Shown in pieces: positions 37,506 through 46,256 of a stretch of DNA of 64,000 nt (position 1 is its first letter; the number at the start of each line of letters is the position of its first letter). Where the stretch lies: assembly GCF_019343455.1 (NCBI RefSeq), contig NZ_CP049362.1:992001-1056000 (forward strand), read 5' to 3'. The translations under genes and the position numbers were made by a program. Origin of the DNA: Alcaligenes ammonioxydans (GTDB taxonomy: Bacteria > Pseudomonadota > Gammaproteobacteria > Burkholderiales > Burkholderiaceae_B). The notes beneath the pieces were generated by a model. It saw nothing but the letters and a program-made list of their open reading frames with translations. It was not told the DNA's origin and did not search any database.

Positions 37506-38624
37506 ATGCGACTGGGTGTACTAAGCCCCCGGGGGACCGGGGAAAAGAGGGTAGCGGCCACGCCCGATACCGTCAGGGCCTACCGCAAGGCGGGCCATGA
37601 TGTGATTGTCGAGGCGGGTGCTGGACAGGGTATTGCCAGCTCGGATGCAGACTACGAGGCGGCAGGGGCTACGATAGGCGATCCCTATCAGGCCACCGTA
37701 CTGCTGCTTGTAGGGCCAGCCGATGTGGATCTGGCCCGTCTACGTGCCGAACATGTGCTCGTCGGTATGCTGGACCCCTATGAGAGCCAGGGTCTGGATG
37801 GACTGGCTGCTTCTGGTTGCCAGGCATTTGCCCTGGAGCTGATCCCGCGTACGACGCGGGCGCAAAGCATGGACGTTCTGTCCTCGCAGGCCAATATCGC
37901 AGGGTATGCCGCAGTGCTTAAAGCGGCCACTTTGTATCCCCGATTCTTTCCCATGATGATGACCGCGGCGGGTACCGTCAAAGCAGCCCGTGTCGTGGTG
38001 CTGGGCGCGGGGGTGGCCGGTTTGCAGGCGATTGCGACGGCCCGTCGTCTGGGGGCGGTGGTCGAGGCCTCTGACGTGCGTCCGGCTGCCCGTGAGCAGA
38101 TTGAGTCGCTAGGTGGCAAGTTCATTGACGTACCTTACGAGACTGACGAAGAGCGGGAAGCGGCGCAAGGCGTAGGCGGCTATGCGCGTCCCATGCCTGC
38201 TTCCTGGTTGCAACGACAGGCGGCGGTGGTGGCGGCACGTTGCGCTCAGGCCGACGTCATCATCACCACGGCCTTGATTCCGGGGCGTCCCGCCCCGCGC
38301 CTGATTGCCGAGGAGGTGGTGCAGTCCATGCGGGCGGGTTCGGTCATTGTTGACCTGGCTGCGGCACGCGGTGGCAACTGCGCCTTGACCGAAGCCGATC
38401 GGATTGTGGAAAAGCATGGCGTGACCCTGGTGGGCGAGACCAACTTTCCGGCTCGCGTTGCCGCGGATGCGTCTGCCTTGTATGCCCGCAATATTCAACA
38501 GTTTCTGGGCTTGATGCTCAAGGATCAGTCTGACGAGCTGCATATCCCTGCGGACGACGACATTGTGAATGCCAGCCGGGTGGTTCAGGGTGGTAAACGA
38601 CTCTTTCCACAGCAGGGAGCCTGA
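37506..38624 (+). CDS. pntAA: NAD(P) transhydrogenase subunit alpha, part 1 (NAD-binding)
   Basis: The 372-residue soluble domain I binds NAD(H) in the proton-translocating transhydrogenase, which makes NADPH from NADH using the proton gradient. Visible are the alanine-dehydrogenase-like N terminus (GEKRVAATPDTV), the Rossmann motif VVVLGAGVAGLQAIATARRLGAVVEASDVRP near residue 165 and GGNCALTE. Here the alpha subunit is split into two genes, unlike E. coli PntA. The ATG at 37506 lies eight bases after GGAGA; a TTG at 37500 is less likely. Confidence 0.94.
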   Translation: MRLGVLSPRGTGEKRVAATPDTVRAYRKAGHDVIVEAGAGQGIASSDADYEAAGATIGDPYQATVLLLVGPADVDLARLRAEHVLVGMLDPYESQGLDGLAASGCQAFALELIPRTTRAQSMDVLSSQANIAGYAAVLKAATLYPRFFPMMMTAAGTVKAARVVVLGAGVAGLQAIATARRLGAVVEASDVRPAAREQIESLGGKFIDVPYETDEEREAAQGVGGYARPMPASWLQRQAAVVAARCAQADVIITTALIPGRPAPRLIAEEVVQSMRAGSVIVDLAAARGGNCALTEADRIVEKHGVTLVGETNFPARVAADASALYARNIQQFLGLMLKDQSDELHIPADDDIVNASRVVQGGKRLFPQQGA

Positions 38625-38628
38625 GATC

Positions 38629-38949
38629 ATGGATATTATTTCTCCCCTGGTCATTAATCTGATCATCTTTGTACTGGCCATTTACGTGGGTTACCACGTG
38701 GTCTGGACAGTGACGCCCGCTTTGCACACCCCCTTGATGGCGGTGACCAACGCCATCTCGGCCATCATCATTGTGGGCGGTATGCTGGCGGCAGCCCTAA
38801 CCGAAAGCACCTGGGCACAGGTGATGGGCATCATCGCCACCGCGCTGGCCTCGGTTAACGTGTTCGGTGGTTTTCTGGTAACCCGCCGCATGTTGGAAAT
38901 GTTTAAAAAGAAGGGCGCTAAAAATACGCCCAAGGAAGGGCAATCATGA
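38629..38949 (+). CDS. pntAB: NAD(P) transhydrogenase subunit alpha, part 2 (membrane)
   Basis: The 106-residue protein is the membrane part of the alpha subunit, with three to four hydrophobic helices (about residues 5-25, 33-52, 57-78). A Lys-rich cytoplasmic tail follows (MFKKKGAKNTPKEG). It starts four bases after the pntAA stop and overlaps the pntB start (ATGA). Length is normal for split PntAB. Confidence 0.93.
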   Translation: MDIISPLVINLIIFVLAIYVGYHVVWTVTPALHTPLMAVTNAISAIIIVGGMLAAALTESTWAQVMGIIATALASVNVFGGFLVTRRMLEMFKKKGAKNTPKEGQS

Positions 38950-40382
38950 TTTCCATGAATACCGTTACCTTGTGCTATTTACTGGCTTCAGTGTGTTTCA
39001 TTCAGGCCCTGAAAGGCTTGTCGCATCCAGCCAGTTCGCGTCGTGGCAATCTGTTCGGCATGGTGGGGATGGCCTTGGCCATTGCCACCACCGCCGTGCT
39101 GATCTACAGCCTGGCTCCTGAAGGCAAAGAGCTTTCTGGCCTGCTGCGGGTTCTGATCGGTCTGGTCATTGGCGGCGTGCTCGGCACCATCATGGCACGC
39201 CGTGTCGAGATGACCAAAATGCCGGAGCTGGTGGCCTTCATGCACAGCATGATTGGTCTGGCTGCGGTCGCCATTGCGATTGCCGTGGTGCTGGAGCCGG
39301 TGGCCTTCGGGATTGGTTCGGCCGAGGTGGCGCTGCCCATGGGTAACCGTGTGGAGCTGGCCTTGGGCGCGCTGGTCGGTGCCATTACCTTCTCCGGTTC
39401 GGTGATTGCATTTGGCAAGCTGTCGGGCAAATACAAATTCCGACTGTTCCAAGGGGCGCCCGTCACTTTTAAAGGTCAGCACATGCTGAACCTGCTGCTC
39501 GGGCTCTTGGCCCTGCTCTGCGGTGCGATCTTTGTGATGACCCAGGCATGGTGGGCCTTTGGCGTGCTGCTGGCCTTGTCCTTCCTGCTGGGCGTGATGT
39601 TGATCATCCCGATTGGCGGGGCGGACATGCCGGTGGTGGTCTCCATGCTGAACAGCTATTCGGGCTGGGCCGCAGCAGGGATTGGTTTCTCCCTGAACAA
39701 CTCCATGCTGATCATTGCCGGTTCGCTGGTGGGTTCTTCCGGTGCAATTCTGTCCTACATCATGTGCAAGGCCATGAACCGTGCCTTCTTCAACGTGATA
39801 CTGGGCGGTTTTGGTGCCAATCCGGAAGCGGCTGCCGGTGGCGCGGATCAGGGCAATCGTTCGGTGAAATCCGGCAGTGCAGAAGATGCCGCTTTCATGA
39901 TGAGCAATGCCGAGTCCGTGGTGATTGTGCCCGGTTACGGTTTGGCCGTGGCCCGTGCTCAACACGCCTTGAAAGAGTTGTCGGACAAGCTGACCAGCCA
40001 GGGTGTGAATGTGCGATACGCGATTCATCCGGTGGCCGGTCGTATGCCTGGCCATATGAACGTCTTGCTGGCTGAGGCCGAAATGCCTTATGAGCAAGTC
40101 TTTGAAATGGACGACATCAATAGCGAGTTTGCGCAGACCGATGTGGTGCTGGTGCTGGGGGCCAATGACGTGGTTAACCCGGCCGCCAAGAACGATCCGG
40201 CTTCGCCAATTGCGGGCATGCCGATTCTGGAAGCGTACAAGGCCCGAACCGTGATCGTGAACAAGCGGTCCATGGCCGCCGGTTATGCCGGTCTGGATAA
40301 CGAGCTGTTCTATATGGACAAGACCATGATGGTGTTTGGCGATGCCAAAAAGACCATCGAAGATATGGTCAAAGCGTTGTAA
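38946..40382 (+). CDS. pntB: NAD(P) transhydrogenase subunit beta
   Basis: The 478-residue protein has an N-terminal membrane domain of about eight or nine helices (to residue about 265). The NADP(H)-binding domain III follows, with VVIVPGYGLAVARAQHALKEL near residue 320, HPVAGRMPGHMNVLLAEA near 358 and the NADP loop NKRSMAAGYAG near 440. Last gene of the three-gene transhydrogenase operon. Confidence 0.95.
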   Translation: MISMNTVTLCYLLASVCFIQALKGLSHPASSRRGNLFGMVGMALAIATTAVLIYSLAPEGKELSGLLRVLIGLVIGGVLGTIMARRVEMTKMPELVAFMHSMIGLAAVAIAIAVVLEPVAFGIGSAEVALPMGNRVELALGALVGAITFSGSVIAFGKLSGKYKFRLFQGAPVTFKGQHMLNLLLGLLALLCGAIFVMTQAWWAFGVLLALSFLLGVMLIIPIGGADMPVVVSMLNSYSGWAAAGIGFSLNNSMLIIAGSLVGSSGAILSYIMCKAMNRAFFNVILGGFGANPEAAAGGADQGNRSVKSGSAEDAAFMMSNAESVVIVPGYGLAVARAQHALKELSDKLTSQGVNVRYAIHPVAGRMPGHMNVLLAEAEMPYEQVFEMDDINSEFAQTDVVLVLGANDVVNPAAKNDPASPIAGMPILEAYKARTVIVNKRSMAAGYAGLDNELFYMDKTMMVFGDAKKTIEDMVKAL

Positions 40383-40412
40383 ACCTTTTGGGGTTTTGGC
40401 GCTGGCAGTAAA

Positions 40413-40448
40413 AAAGCGCTCTGGTTCCTTGGGGGGCCGGAGCGCTTT
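40413..40448. terminator. Terminator between pntB and the convergent small gene
   Basis: AAAGCGCTCTGG pairs with CCGGAGCGCTTT around a short loop. A-rich sequence before and T-rich after suggest it can act on both strands. Confidence 0.8.
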
Positions 40449-40467
40449 CTGGTTGGGAAGAGCGAAT

Positions 40468-40800
40468 TTAAAACTTGGGGCCGGAGCGCAATTGCTCGCA
40501 CATTTGTTGGCGCTGCGCTTCGCTGATCGTGGCCATGTCCTTGCTGCCGCGTTCCAGACCTGCATTGAACGCTGCTTCAAAGTCGGCTTCGTTCAGGCCC
40601 ATCTCTTTCATGGACTGCTGTTGCTTTTCCTTCATTTCTTTCAATTGCGCCTCGGAGTAGTCGCCGCAGACTTTTGCGGCGGCGTGCATGGCACCACCCA
40701 TTTGGGCAAGCTGGGTCGAGGGAGGCGTGTTTTGCGCGAAGGCCAGGCCGCAGGCCAGAAGCAGGCCGGCGGGCAGTAAACGGAAAGTGCGTGAAGTCAT
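40468..40800 (-). CDS. Small exported protein of unknown function
   Basis: The 110-residue product has a signal peptide (LLPAGLLLACGLAFAQ). The mature part is helical and rich in Gln, Glu, Lys and Met, with two cysteines (KVCGDY and QQMCEQ) that could pair in the periplasm. No family is recognised. It is read alone between two terminator hairpins. Confidence 0.72.
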   Translation of the reverse strand: MTSRTFRLLPAGLLLACGLAFAQNTPPSTQLAQMGGAMHAAAKVCGDYSEAQLKEMKEKQQQSMKEMGLNEADFEAAFNAGLERGSKDMATISEAQRQQMCEQLRSGPKF

Positions 40801-40823
40801 GATGAGTCTCGTTGCCTTGCTGT

Positions 40824-40855
40824 AAAAAAGCCTGGGCTGACCCGCCCAGGCTTTT
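40824..40855 (-). terminator. Terminator after the OmlA-like lipoprotein gene
   Basis: AAAAGCCTGGGC/GCCCAGGCTTTT stem with a six-base loop, followed on the minus strand by a T run. Confidence 0.85.
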
Positions 40856-40885
40856 GAGTATAGCCAGTCTTAAACCAAGCGGTTT

Positions 40886-41269
40886 TTAGATCTGCGATAA
40901 GCTGTAGTCGGAAACCTTATTGTTTTGAAAATGAATGAACAGCGTGTAGGAATCCGCCGGTGCTGCACCCGTAAGGCTGCTGGCGGCCCCCAGTCCGAAG
41001 GCACCCATGGCAGAGGACAGCAAGTCAGCGTTTGCGGTGTTACGGGGAGAGTAGGTCCACATCGATGGTCCGTTTGGGCCTTCTTGAGTGGTATCGGGTT
41101 TGCCGTAGAGCTGGCGCACTTGCTCAGAGGTGGTGACGCCTGGTTTCAGGTGTGTTTTTAGGTAGGCGGCAGTGAACTTGTCTTCGCCTCCCGTTCCACC
41201 ACCCTGTAGGGTCTGGCAGGCAGCAAGTGGAATGGACAGTAAAAGCGCAGCGAGCATGCGACGAGTCAT
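40886..41269 (-). CDS. Small lipoprotein, SmpA/OmlA (BamE)-like
   Basis: The 127-residue protein begins with a lipoprotein signal ending in the lipobox LAAC (Cys18). The mature region (LKPGVTTSEQVRQLYGKPDTTQEGPNGPSMWTYS) follows the pattern of SmpA/OmlA-type outer-membrane lipoproteins: G-x-T-x-x-V-x-x-x-x-G-x-P, then an aromatic strand. It ends with FIHFQNNKVSDYSLSQ. It is probably anchored in the outer membrane; a specific role is not evident. True BamE is usually elsewhere, so this is likely a paralogue. Confidence 0.75.
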   Translation of the reverse strand: MTRRMLAALLLSIPLAACQTLQGGGTGGEDKFTAAYLKTHLKPGVTTSEQVRQLYGKPDTTQEGPNGPSMWTYSPRNTANADLLSSAMGAFGLGAASSLTGAAPADSYTLFIHFQNNKVSDYSLSQI

Positions 41270-41747
41270 GGGTTTCCTCTTTAGATTAATGAACAGATCT
41301 GCTTTGTTTGTTTTTCGGGTCTATTCAAAGATGGGAATAGCCCAAGATGTGCCAACGACAGGCTGCACCGGGATATCGGTTTCAGCAGGTACAAGCCGGA
41401 CGGCTCAATTTTCTCTGTCGTATGTGACTGCGTGTTGTACGCAGCCCGTGGCATAAGCTCTTGGAATGGTATGTCCCCTCTTTTAATTCGTGTTGGCAAT
41501 AATAGAGAGGTTTTACCCTAATTTTTTGAAATTAAAAGAATGTTTCAATTGTTACATCTGGTTCGTGGCATTTGTGAAGTTCAGTTTATAAACGCCTGGG
41601 CAGGGACTTGAGGATGAGTGTTGTGCTTTTCTGCCTGACAAGGCTGATGGGTGGAAACAATTAACTTTGCCCGCTGCATGCAAATCACAGGAAAAAAGCA
41701 GAGAAACCGGGAGAGTCAGGTTGGGTAAAAAAGCGGAAAGACAAACG
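41270..41747. other. Intergenic stretch without recognised feature
   Basis: Between the lipoprotein gene and the tRNA-Arg terminator I see no frame with a ribosome site or family signature. AT-rich sequence near 41500-41560 may be promoter material, but no clear boxes stand out. Confidence 0.5.
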
Positions 41748-41779
41748 AAAAAAGCCACTTCCGAAGAAGTGGCTTTTTT
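41748..41779 (-). terminator. Terminator of the left tRNA-Arg gene
   Basis: A 13-base perfect stem AAAAAAGCCACTT/AAGTGGCTTTTTT with loop CCGAAG lies 7 bases beyond the tRNA 3' end. Confidence 0.93.
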
Positions 41780-41786
41780 CTTTATA

Positions 41787-41863
41787 TGGCGCGGCTGGCA
41801 AGATTCGAACTCACGACCCCTTGGTTCGTAGCCAAGTACTCTATCCAACTGAGCTACAGCCGC
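41787..41863 (-). tRNA. tRNA-Arg (anticodon ACG), left copy
   Basis: The 77-base minus-strand sequence begins GCGGCTGTAGCTCAGT and folds with acceptor GCGGCTG/CAGCCGC, discriminator G and encoded CCA. The anticodon loop CTACGAA gives ACG, which is edited to ICG and reads CGU, CGC and CGA. The T-stem contains two G-U pairs (GTGAG/CTTGC). Confidence 0.95.
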
Positions 41864-42237
41864 CAAAGAAATGAAACTATAGCAGACTATTTATCTGCAT
41901 GGCAAGCCTGTAATACTCTTTTTTTAAAATAAATACGAAAATGGTTCGGCTTGACTGAGCAGCGGGCCAGAGGAAGAGGGGGAGTCCATTACGATTGGTG
42001 CCTGAGTTGGCCGCTTGTACTGGTTTTCCTGGAGTCGGATGCGTCCAAAACGTCCCGATGTCATGAAGGGAGCTTGCTTCGGACAGGCGGAAAAGGGCAT
42101 TGGAGTGTGAAGAATGGCGGGCAGGGCGTGAGTCCGCTTTTCAGTCGAGCAGCTCGCAGCGGCAGAATGCATACGAGGCAAGCGCCAGGACCTGAGAGTA
42201 AGGGGCGTGCGCAGTGTGTCATTGATGACAGAAACAA
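41864..42237. other. Spacer between the two tRNA-Arg genes
   Basis: No credible gene is seen. The stretch must hold the promoter for the left tRNA-Arg (reading leftward), probably in the AT-rich 41865-41945. Open frames here lack ribosome sites and family motifs. Confidence 0.5.
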
Positions 42238-42267
42238 AAAAGCCACAATGAAAATTCATTGTGGCTT
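42238..42267 (-). terminator. Terminator of the right tRNA-Arg gene
   Basis: Stem AAAGCCACAATGA/TCATTGTGGCTTT with a four-base loop, followed on the minus strand by a T run, 54 bases beyond the tRNA 3' end. Confidence 0.9.
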
Positions 42268-42321
42268 TACTTGCCAAGACTGAAGTCTTGAAGACTGTTC
42301 TATATAGAACACTCTTGAATA

Positions 42322-42398
42322 TGGCGCGGCTGGCAGGATTCGAACCCACGACCCCTTGGTTCGTAGCCAAGTACTCTATCCAACTGAGCTACAGCCGC
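42322..42398 (-). tRNA. tRNA-Arg (anticodon ACG), right copy
   Basis: It is identical to the left copy except in the T-stem, where GTGGG/CCTGC replaces GTGAG/CTTGC, improving one pair. It is 77 bases long with encoded CCA and anticodon ACG. Confidence 0.95.
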
Positions 42399-42881
42399 TA
42401 AAGAAGTAAAACTATAGCACGGCTATTTTTACTTGTCACCACAATATCGAATTTTTTTCGATAAAGTTTCGATGAATAGTCGTTTTTCGGTTGGGCATGT
42501 GCTTGGCAAGGGCTGGTTTCAAGGCGATGAGATGGCTGGAGAGGCCAAACGGCTCGCAGTGGCTTCTCGTCGGATCGGCCTGGAGAGGCAACGCAGCTCA
42601 ACAAAGAGCCAGTCAGCCCTGGGGGAGCTGCGTTAAGAAAGGTTTTGTTCGTGTATCGCGAGTAGTTCGCGCGTCAGGGGGCATTGAGCAGCCTCTTGGG
42701 GGAGCGTGCTTTAGCAGGAACAGTGAGCCGTCTATCAGGACTGGTGTGCTCGACTGAGGGCCCTAAGCCATCTCTGGGGGGTGACCCCGTCTATGCGGAA
42801 CAAGAGCCAGCCGGTCGGGGATGACTTGCCCCCAGGGAAACAAAGTCGCATTATTACGCCATTGTTTTGGAGCTGAATGTC
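42399..42881. other. Intergenic stretch before lldD
   Basis: This 483-base stretch contains the promoter of the right tRNA-Arg (AT-rich 42400-42470) and presumably of lldD. The open frames in it show no recognisable family and no supporting ribosome site. No repeat or inverted structure stood out. Confidence 0.5.
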
Positions 42882-44051
42882 ATGGATCTGTCGAAAATTA
42901 CCTGCACTGAAGATTTCCGCCTGGTGGCTAAACGCCGCGTGCCCAAGATGTTTTATGACTACGCCGACTCTGGCTCTTGGACGCAAGGGACGTATCAGGC
43001 TAATGAGCAGGATTTTCACAAGCTGAAATTCAGACAGCGTGTGGCAGTGGATATTGGTCATCGCAGTATAAGGACGACGCTGTTGGGGCAGGACGTGGCC
43101 ATGCCAGTGGCTATTGCCCCCACAGGCCTGACGGGTATGCAGCATGCCGACGGCGAAATGCTGGCCGCTTTGGCTGCTCGGGACTTTGGTATTCCTTTCA
43201 CACTGTCCACCATGAGTGTGTGCTCGCTCGAGGATGTGGCTCAGGCGACCCGTAGTCCGTTCTGGTTTCAGCTCTACGTCATGCGTGATCGCAGTTTTAT
43301 TGAAAACCTGATTGCGCGTGCCAAAGCAGCTCATTGCTCGGCGCTGGTTCTGACTCTGGACTTGCAGGTGCTGGGGCAGCGTCACAAAGACATCAAAAAC
43401 GGTTTGACGACGCCTCCGCGCCTGACGGTGCCCAATCTGCTCAATCTGGCGACCAAACCATATTGGTGTCGCAACATGTTGCGCACCCATCGCCGCAGTT
43501 TTGGCAATATTGTCGGCCATGCCAAGGGCGTTTCGGATTTGCGTTCTTTGGCGACCTGGACCGCTGAGCAGTTTGACCCGAGCTTGAGCTGGAAAGATAT
43601 CGAGTGGATCAAAAATGCCTGGGGCGGCAAACTGATTGTCAAAGGCATTATGGATGCGGACGATGCTCGCCATGCAGTCGACAGCGGCGCCGATGCGCTG
43701 ATCGTGTCCAATCACGGCGGTCGTCAGCTCGATGGTGCGCCTTCTTCCATTTCCTGCCTGCCGGCTATCAGCAAGGCGGTGGGTGACAAGATCGAGGTGC
43801 TCGTCGACGGAGGAGTTCGCAGTGGTCAGGATGTGTTGCGGGCACGGGCCCTGGGCGCCCAGGGAGCGATGATTGGCCGTGCTTTTCTCTACGCTTTGGG
43901 AGCGGCCGGTCAGCCCGGCGTGGCTCGCTTGCTCAAATTGATGGCCAATGAACTGGATGTGTCCATGGCTTTTTGCGGGCGCACCGACATTAATCAGGTT
44001 GACCGATCTATTTTGCTCAATCCTGATATTTTTGATCGCCCCGGTTACTGA
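42882..44051 (+). CDS. lldD: FMN-dependent L-lactate dehydrogenase
   Basis: The 389-residue flavoprotein oxidises L-lactate to pyruvate and feeds electrons to the respiratory chain. Motifs of the alpha-hydroxy-acid oxidase family are present: YYD-type MFYDYADSGSW, PIAPTG-like AIAPTGLTGMQH, and the active-site SNHGGRQLDGAPSS (catalytic His, Arg). DGGVRSGQDVLRARALGAQGAMIGRAFLY for phosphate binding follows. A related substrate such as mandelate is possible. ATG 42882 is used over TTG 42867 because the protein family starts near MDLSKI. Confidence 0.9.
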   Translation: MDLSKITCTEDFRLVAKRRVPKMFYDYADSGSWTQGTYQANEQDFHKLKFRQRVAVDIGHRSIRTTLLGQDVAMPVAIAPTGLTGMQHADGEMLAALAARDFGIPFTLSTMSVCSLEDVAQATRSPFWFQLYVMRDRSFIENLIARAKAAHCSALVLTLDLQVLGQRHKDIKNGLTTPPRLTVPNLLNLATKPYWCRNMLRTHRRSFGNIVGHAKGVSDLRSLATWTAEQFDPSLSWKDIEWIKNAWGGKLIVKGIMDADDARHAVDSGADALIVSNHGGRQLDGAPSSISCLPAISKAVGDKIEVLVDGGVRSGQDVLRARALGAQGAMIGRAFLYALGAAGQPGVARLLKLMANELDVSMAFCGRTDINQVDRSILLNPDIFDRPGY

Positions 44052-45058
44052 AGACCAATATGCAAGGGGCCTGGCTGGGCAGGTAAATGGCCGCGTCCGT
44101 GGGGCCCGTTCAGATCCATGAGTGGGCCAGCGGGCACAATGCCTGTCGGGTTCAAATGGCTGTGACTGCTGTAGTAATGGGTTTTGATGTGATCCAGATT
44201 GACGGTATCGGCGATGCCGGGCATCTGGTACAGCTCCAGCATGTAGTTCCACAGATTCGGATAGTCGATCAAACGGCGCAGATTACATTTGAAGTGGCCG
44301 ACATAGACCGGATCGAAGCGGATCAAGGTAGTGAACAGACGCCAGTCGGCCTCAGTGAGCCGTGTACCAGTCAGATAGCGCTGCTGGGCCAGTCGGGTTT
44401 CCAAGCCGTCCAGACTCTGGAACAGCGCATGCACGGCAGTGTTGTAGGCAGACTGTGAGCGGGCAAAGCCGGCTTTGTACACGCCGTTGTTCACCGTGTC
44501 GTAGACATGGCCATTGATCTGCTCGATTTGGGTACGCAAGTCGAGCGGAGCCATATCCAGACTGCGTGCCCCCAAGGTATCGAATGCGTTATTGAAAATA
44601 CGCATGATCTCGGAGGACTCATTGTTGATGATCGTGGCCCGATGCTTGTCCCACAGCACGGGAACCGTAATGCGGCCGGTAAAGTTCGGATCAGCCTTGG
44701 CGTAGAGCTGGTGCAGGAACTGGGCATCCATGACTGGATCGGCGATCACACCTTCAGCCGGCTCAAACGTCCAGCCTTGATCGTCCATGACAGGATTCAC
44801 AACTGAGACGGAAATCAGTTTGTGCAGTCCTTTCAGTTCGCGCATGATCAAGGTGCGATGCGCCCAAGGGCAGGCCAGCGACACATACAGGTGATAGCGG
44901 TTGGCCTGAGCGGGCTGTGCCGCCTGCCCCTGGGGACCGGGGCCGCCATCGGCCGTAATCCAGTCCCGGAAGGTGGACTGGGCACGCTGAAATGTATCGG
45001 ACTCAGTACGGCTGACTGGCTCTTTGCTGTGCCATTGCCCTTCAATCATCATGCCCAT
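44045..45058 (-). CDS. Glutathionyl-hydroquinone reductase (Xi-class glutathione transferase)
   Basis: The 337-residue enzyme reduces glutathionyl-hydroquinones back to hydroquinones. The Cys-Pro-Trp-Ala motif (LACPWAHR, catalytic Cys near residue 63), NNESSEIMRIFN in the thioredoxin-like domain and the helical C-terminal domain (YLTGTRLTEADWRLFTTLIRFD) match YqjG/PcpF/Ecm4. It starts 14 bases after wrbA, so the two quinone enzymes are cotranscribed. The 3' end overlaps lldD tail-to-tail by seven bases. Confidence 0.92.
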   Translation of the reverse strand: MGMMIEGQWHSKEPVSRTESDTFQRAQSTFRDWITADGGPGPQGQAAQPAQANRYHLYVSLACPWAHRTLIMRELKGLHKLISVSVVNPVMDDQGWTFEPAEGVIADPVMDAQFLHQLYAKADPNFTGRITVPVLWDKHRATIINNESSEIMRIFNNAFDTLGARSLDMAPLDLRTQIEQINGHVYDTVNNGVYKAGFARSQSAYNTAVHALFQSLDGLETRLAQQRYLTGTRLTEADWRLFTTLIRFDPVYVGHFKCNLRRLIDYPNLWNYMLELYQMPGIADTVNLDHIKTHYYSSHSHLNPTGIVPAGPLMDLNGPHGRGHLPAQPGPLHIGLQ

Positions 45059-45072
45059 TCTTGTCCTCCGTT

Positions 45073-45672
45073 TTAGCCTTTCAGCTTCATGGCAATTTCA
45101 GCGATATGACGGCCCTGGAAGCGGGCCCCGTCCAGCTCGTTCTGGCTTGGTTGGCGCGATCCGTCGCCACCGGCAATGGTAGAGGCTCCGTAGGGGCTGC
45201 CACCGGTTACCTCATCGAGCAGGGTTTGACCCGCAAAGCTGTAGGGCAGGCCCACCACAATCATCCCAAAGTGCATCAGGTTGTGAATAATGGACAGCAG
45301 CGTGAGCTCCTGCCCGCCGTGCTGGGTAGCAGTGGACGTAAAGGCGCCACCTACCTTGCCATTGAGGGCGCCGCGTGCCCACAGGCCACCGGCCTGGTCC
45401 AGAAAACTGGCCATTTGTGAACTGATACGCCCAAATCGGGTGCCGGTGCCCACAATAATGGCGTCATAGTTTTCCAGGTCGGCAATCGAGGCAACCGGAG
45501 CGGCCTGATCCAGCTTGAAATTCGCTTTCTGGGCCACCGCTTCCGGGACCAGTTCGGGGACACGTTTGATATCCACCGTCGCACCAGCGCTTTGCGCACC
45601 TTCAGCCACCGCTTGGGCCATTTTCTCAATGTGGCCGTAGGCGGAGTAATAGAGAACCAGGACTTTTGCCAT
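45073..45672 (-). CDS. wrbA: NAD(P)H:quinone oxidoreductase, WrbA type
   Basis: The 199-residue flavodoxin-like protein performs two-electron quinone reduction. The N-terminal FMN phosphate loop is [36 protein letters not shown] near residue 77 and [15 protein letters not shown] near 111 are WrbA signatures. The ATG at 45672 gives [10 protein letters not shown]; a longer frame upstream to 45732 lacks family similarity. First gene of the pair with the hydroquinone reductase. Confidence 0.94.
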   Translation of the reverse strand: MAKVLVLYYSAYGHIEKMAQAVAEGAQSAGATVDIKRVPELVPEAVAQKANFKLDQAAPVASIADLENYDAIIVGTGTRFGRISSQMASFLDQAGGLWARGALNGKVGGAFTSTATQHGGQELTLLSIIHNLMHFGMIVVGLPYSFAGQTLLDEVTGGSPYGASTIAGGDGSRQPSQNELDGARFQGRHIAEIAMKLKG

Positions 45673-45843
45673 TTGAATGTCTCCAGAAAAGCGATCAACA
45701 AGGAATCGGACGGGGCAGCGGCCCCTGGACAAGGCCGGGGACGAGCATGCTATGACGATGATAGTCGGGCCTGCCCTGCTATGACAAACCGCCAGGCTAT
45801 TTGTTTTGTGTCAGAGTCTGTCTTGTTGTCTGCTCGGCCGCGC

Positions 45844-46251
45844 TCAACCTGGCAACAGGGCGTAGGTGGTGGTGGCGTGGGCGGCCAGGCGGTCCTGTTC
45901 ATCAAACAGCTTGATGTCGCCAAAGACCATGCTCTTGCCTCGTTTCAGAACCTGGGCATGGACCAGGACATCGCCTTGGGCAACCGGGCGCACAAAACTG
46001 GTGTTCAGTGAAACGGTGGTCATGGGACGGAATTCGCCCAGGCTTTGGCTGATGGCCAGCACCATCGCGGTATCGGCTGCCGCCATATAAACCTGACCGC
46101 ACACCACCCCCGCGACATGGGTCAATTGTTCTGAAAAGGGCAGGCGCAGCACCACGCCGTCCTCCTGCACCTTTTCCACGCGTAGCTTCAAGGCTTGCAC
46201 CCAGGGCGCGAACAGCGTGTTCAGCAGGTGTTGGCTTTGCTCGTGAGTCAT
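45844..46251 (-). CDS. Hotdog-fold thioesterase, PaaI family
   Basis: The 135-residue protein has the hotdog pattern with HVAGVVCGQVYMAAADTAMVLAI (HxxG...G..D, the PaaI-type catalytic Asp) and PMTTVSLNTSFVRPVAQGDVLVHAQVLKRGKSM. It probably hydrolyses acyl- or aryl-CoA thioesters; the substrate is unknown. It is five bases beyond the I78-type lipoprotein gene on the other side of its start, in the same orientation, and forms a short transcription unit with it. Confidence 0.85.
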   Translation of the reverse strand: MTHEQSQHLLNTLFAPWVQALKLRVEKVQEDGVVLRLPFSEQLTHVAGVVCGQVYMAAADTAMVLAISQSLGEFRPMTTVSLNTSFVRPVAQGDVLVHAQVLKRGKSMVFGDIKLFDEQDRLAAHATTTYALLPG

Positions 46252-46256
46252 GGGGC

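Noticed and set aside
42433..42636. 67-codon frame between tRNA-Arg and lldD
   Set aside because: Composition and lack of any translation signal suggest chance; no remnant of a phage or integrase could be recognised in the flanks.
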